Shown here: piece after piece, positions 6,981 through 8,740 of the stretch
Layout: every line of letters starts with the position of its first letter
How positions within the stretch are numbered: the first letter of the stretch is position 1
Assembly (NCBI GenBank): GCA_964582415.1
Contig: CAZOSF010000083.1
Coordinates: forward strand, 1-8,740
Reading direction: 5' to 3'
DNA from: CAZOSF01 sp964582415
GTDB lineage: Bacteria > Bacteroidota > Bacteroidia > Flavobacteriales > Flavobacteriaceae
DNA length: 8,740 nucleotides
Notes under the pieces: generated by a model
Seen by the model: only the letters and a program-made list of their open reading frames with translations
Told to the model about the DNA's origin: nothing
The model's database searches: none
Translations under genes and position numbers: made by a program

Positions 6981-7075
6981 AGTGTTGTGGATTTTGTTTC
7001 CTGATTATCATCATTAGAACATGCTCCGAAAATAAAGGAGGTCAACAGTACGGTAAAAAAGAAGCGACGTTTCAT
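6981..7075 (-). CDS. Small lipoprotein, truncated by the assembly gap
   Basis: Only the first 31 codons are visible. ATG 7073-7075 starts MKRRFFFTVLLTSFIFGACS: two arginines, a hydrophobic core, then a lipobox-like F-G-A-C with the lipidated cysteine at residue 19. After the cysteine comes SNDDNQETKSTT. Polar and acidic residues right after the cysteine are usual in flavobacterial lipoproteins and resemble the surface-export signal described in Capnocytophaga, so surface exposure is possible but inferred. A longer in-frame start at 7204 exists, but it would overlap the end of the nucleoid-associated gene and bury the signal peptide. The gene starts 40 bases after that gene ends, and the purine-rich stretch GAAAAAGAAAAAA precedes the ATG. 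Mature function cannot be judged because the body lies in the gap. Confidence 0.7.
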
Positions 7076-7115
7076 GGTTTTTTCTTTTTCTACATCAAAA
7101 AGTATTCCTGATGTG

Positions 7116-8174
7116 CTAGGATTTTTGTTCCCTGTTGAAATATACCAAATAATAATACATCTGGCGTTCTTCATCCCATCCTTTTTCCACAAAGCGATCG
7201 GCACTTTCCGGATTGATGAAGTCCATTTTAATTTGAATATTTGTATCCAACATAATGGTATTCTTCATCTTTTTTCTAGCAGCGGTTACGGCGGTGTTGG
7301 CAATAGGGAAAGTGCTAACGTCTTCGATGCTATATTTTGGACCTTTTTCGGTTTTGTAATGTTTGAATTCCGGAATTAAATCTGGATTGTCAATGACCTC
7401 ATTAACAAAAGTTGATTCCTCGAAGGTGTCGTTTTTGGCGAAATGATTCATGGCCCGGTTCATAAACATGACCTCTTCTTTTTTGTCCTCAGCTGGGAAA
7501 ACCACCTCCTTGGCAAAATCCTGACAGAATTTAAGATAGCGTTTGGTAAAGAAGTTTTCATCTTCAAATGCATCCACTCCAAGAAAACGCTCTAACCAGT
7601 ATCGCGCATCGTAGCGGTTGCTATCCACAGAAAGAATTTTGTATCCTTCCTCTTCACTAACATTGAAAATCAGCGCGCCTTTATCCAATCTATTCAAGTT
7701 TACCCCATGTTGAAGGATGGCATCCAACTGATTTTCTTTTTCAGAAAACTGAAGGAAATCCTGTTTTAATTCCGATTTGAAAATACCAACGGCATTTACT
7801 TTGTTGTTATCGATCTGTACATTTTCCAAATAGGCTACATACACTTCCCCGCTTTTAATGTGGGGATGGGTAGATTGATCATATAAATGCTTCGCAATGG
7901 ATTTGCTTATCTCATGAATTTCCTCTGGATTCAAGAAGATCTTTTTAATCAATTGATACAAAGTATGAAACTCCAGATCTGCTTCGTGTTCGAATTGATA
8001 ATAGTTTTCTTCTTTATCACGGAACGGTTTCAAGAAAAATTCCTTCATCAAAGGAGTGAGCTCATCATCCATTCGGTAGGGTTGGGCGGAGAGAAAGATA
8101 GATTCGTTCCGACTTAAATTTCCAACGCGGTGAATGGATAGGGAGGCGATATGGGTATTGTATAAATTAATCAT
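7116..8174 (-). CDS. Nucleoid-associated protein, YejK/NdpA family
   Basis: The 352-residue protein fits the 37-kDa nucleoid-associated protein family (PF04245; E. coli YejK has about 335 residues). Features seen are an N-terminal INLYNTHIASLSIHRVGN segment (2-19), a central core KSGEVYVAYLENV (107-119), AVGIFKSE (128-135), DKGALIFNV (164-172) and SRYDARYW-like SNRYDARYWLERFLGV (185-200), and a C-terminal strand-rich end IMLDTNIQIKMDF (307-319) to MYYYLVYF (339-346). Family members associate with the nucleoid and bind DNA, but their exact role is poorly defined; some are linked to phage or accessory regions, although nothing mobile is seen here. It starts 9 bases after the acidic pRiA4b ORF-3-like gene and has no clear Shine-Dalgarno sequence, consistent with translation from a shared transcript. 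Confidence 0.9.
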   Translation of the reverse strand: MINLYNTHIASLSIHRVGNLSRNESIFLSAQPYRMDDELTPLMKEFFLKPFRDKEENYYQFEHEADLEFHTLYQLIKKIFLNPEEIHEISKSIAKHLYDQSTHPHIKSGEVYVAYLENVQIDNNKVNAVGIFKSELKQDFLQFSEKENQLDAILQHGVNLNRLDKGALIFNVSEEEGYKILSVDSNRYDARYWLERFLGVDAFEDENFFTKRYLKFCQDFAKEVVFPAEDKKEEVMFMNRAMNHFAKNDTFEESTFVNEVIDNPDLIPEFKHYKTEKGPKYSIEDVSTFPIANTAVTAARKKMKNTIMLDTNIQIKMDFINPESADRFVEKGWDEERQMYYYLVYFNREQKS

Positions 8175-8183
8175 AAAGTAGGT

Positions 8184-8696
8184 CTAATTCCAGTTTTCAT
8201 CAAAGTCCATGGCGTCGAAATCATCCACATCGAAGTCGTCATCCTCATCGTCGAAATCCATATCATCAAAGTCTTCAGCAACAAATTCTTTGTCGGGAGC
8301 CTCTTCGGGTAATTGCCCATGTGCAAACATTAAATTAGGATAGGTTCTCCCTTCTTCGTATTCTCCAATTTCAGCCAATTCTATCAAGAAGGACCACATG
8401 TGCAAAAAGTCGTAGATATAAATCATGCGCGTTTGATCCTCATCCAATATATCCTTCAATTGGGTTTCGCTCATCGTGTTCGCGTTGGCATCTTCGCTCA
8501 TGTCGAAAAGAGCAAATTCTTCCCCTTGTTCCCATTCATCATCACTCAAATAAAAGGAAGCCATTTCCTGACCCCCAAATCCAAACGATTGGGTGATTAC
8601 ATTGTGAAAATCTTCCAAGGTAGCCGTGGCTTCAATTTCAATATCTCGGAACACATCTTCCTGGGCATCCAAGATTACTCTGAATCGATAAATCAT
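8184..8696 (-). CDS. pRiA4b ORF-3-like domain protein with acidic tail
   Basis: The 170-residue protein matches the plasmid pRiA4b ORF-3-like family (PF07929; also named IS1096 passenger TnpR-like in databases). Seen are MIYRFRVILDAQEDVFRDIE (1-20), TLEDFHNVITQSFGF (26-40), ASFYLSDDEWEQGEE (46-60), LKDILDEDQTRMIYIYDF (80-97) with the family's Y-x-Y-D-F, and W-x-F-L-I-E-L (101-107). The family's function is unknown. From about residue 131 to the end it is dominated by Asp and Glu with spaced Phe (FDD, DFDD, DDFD, MDFD), probably a disordered acidic tail. ATG 8694-8696 is chosen over the longer start at 8717 because a perfect -7 promoter element (8715-8722) would overlap the longer version and family alignment begins at MIYRFRV. 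It leads the block with the nucleoid-associated gene. Confidence 0.87.
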   Translation of the reverse strand: MIYRFRVILDAQEDVFRDIEIEATATLEDFHNVITQSFGFGGQEMASFYLSDDEWEQGEEFALFDMSEDANANTMSETQLKDILDEDQTRMIYIYDFLHMWSFLIELAEIGEYEEGRTYPNLMFAHGQLPEEAPDKEFVAEDFDDMDFDDEDDDFDVDDFDAMDFDENWN

Positions 8697-8714
8697 GCTG
8701 AAATTATTAGGTTG

Positions 8715-8722
8715 CAAAGGTA
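8715..8722 (-). promoter_or_regulatory. Bacteroidota -7 promoter element of the pRiA4b-like/NdpA-like block
   Basis: The minus strand reads TACCTTTG followed by CA, a perfect match to TAnnTTTG and the common flavobacterial TAnnTTTGC form. It lies 18 bases before the ATG at 8696, giving a short leader. The expected -33 TTG would fall just beyond the right edge of the window, so only half of the promoter can be checked. Confidence 0.5.
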
Positions 8723-8740
8723 GTATTTATTCATGCTTTC

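Noticed and set aside
6832..7014. Short minus-strand frame crossing the N gap and ending in PLTFGL
   Set aside because: It exists only because unknown bases contain no stops; its right-hand part is out of frame with the clear lipoprotein start.
7076..7204. Longer start for the truncated lipoprotein
   Set aside because: It overlaps the end of the nucleoid-associated gene in another frame and would place 43 polar residues ahead of a textbook lipoprotein signal.
7074..7379. Plus-strand frame opposite the end of the nucleoid-associated gene
   Set aside because: It is antisense to a family-supported gene and shows no motif; its Phe-rich start mirrors AG-rich sequence on the other strand.
8697..8717. 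Seven-codon upstream start for the pRiA4b-like protein
   Set aside because: It overlaps the perfect TACCTTTG element, and the conserved family start MIYRFRV begins at 8696.

Overview
The window looks like chromosomal DNA from a member of the Bacteroidota, most likely the Flavobacteriia. The evidence is an 809-residue secreted protein ending in a gliding-motility-associated (type IX secretion, type B) sorting domain, start sites with little or no Shine-Dalgarno signal, and several upstream matches to the Bacteroidota -7 promoter element TAnnTTTG. All eight supportable genes lie on the minus strand, so transcription runs from high to low coordinates. A run of 100 Ns (6881-6980) is an assembly gap that cuts one gene.

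In transcription order, the first block (8722 to about 6981) holds a pRiA4b ORF-3-like protein with a very acidic tail, then a YejK/NdpA-type nucleoid-associated protein 9 bases downstream, then the first 31 codons of a small lipoprotein that runs into the gap. The second block (about 6843 to 5039) is a two-gene ABC-2 exporter: a BcrA/NatA-like ATPase starting at GTG, and its six-helix permease 5 bases later. A well-spaced Bacteroidota promoter candidate precedes it. The third block (4964 to 1583) encodes two exported proteins: the T9SS client, whose middle is a roughly 205-residue unit present twice, and a 286-residue secreted protein of unknown family. The unknown protein carries a Q-x-A-I-W motif reminiscent of internal-thioester adhesin domains. 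The fourth block (1468 to 1) is a bestrophin-family channel followed 11 bases later by a SanA/YdcF-type (DUF218) membrane-anchored protein that starts at TTG and runs off the left edge.

Most of the content is ordinary flavobacterial cell-envelope and housekeeping material. The points most worth a second look are the possible thioester-like motif in the unknown secreted protein, its pairing with the T9SS client, and the pairing of an aspartate-rich acidic protein with a nucleoid-associated protein. No RNA genes, insertion sequences, CRISPR arrays or attachment sites were seen, and no gene-free stretch exceeds 300 bases.
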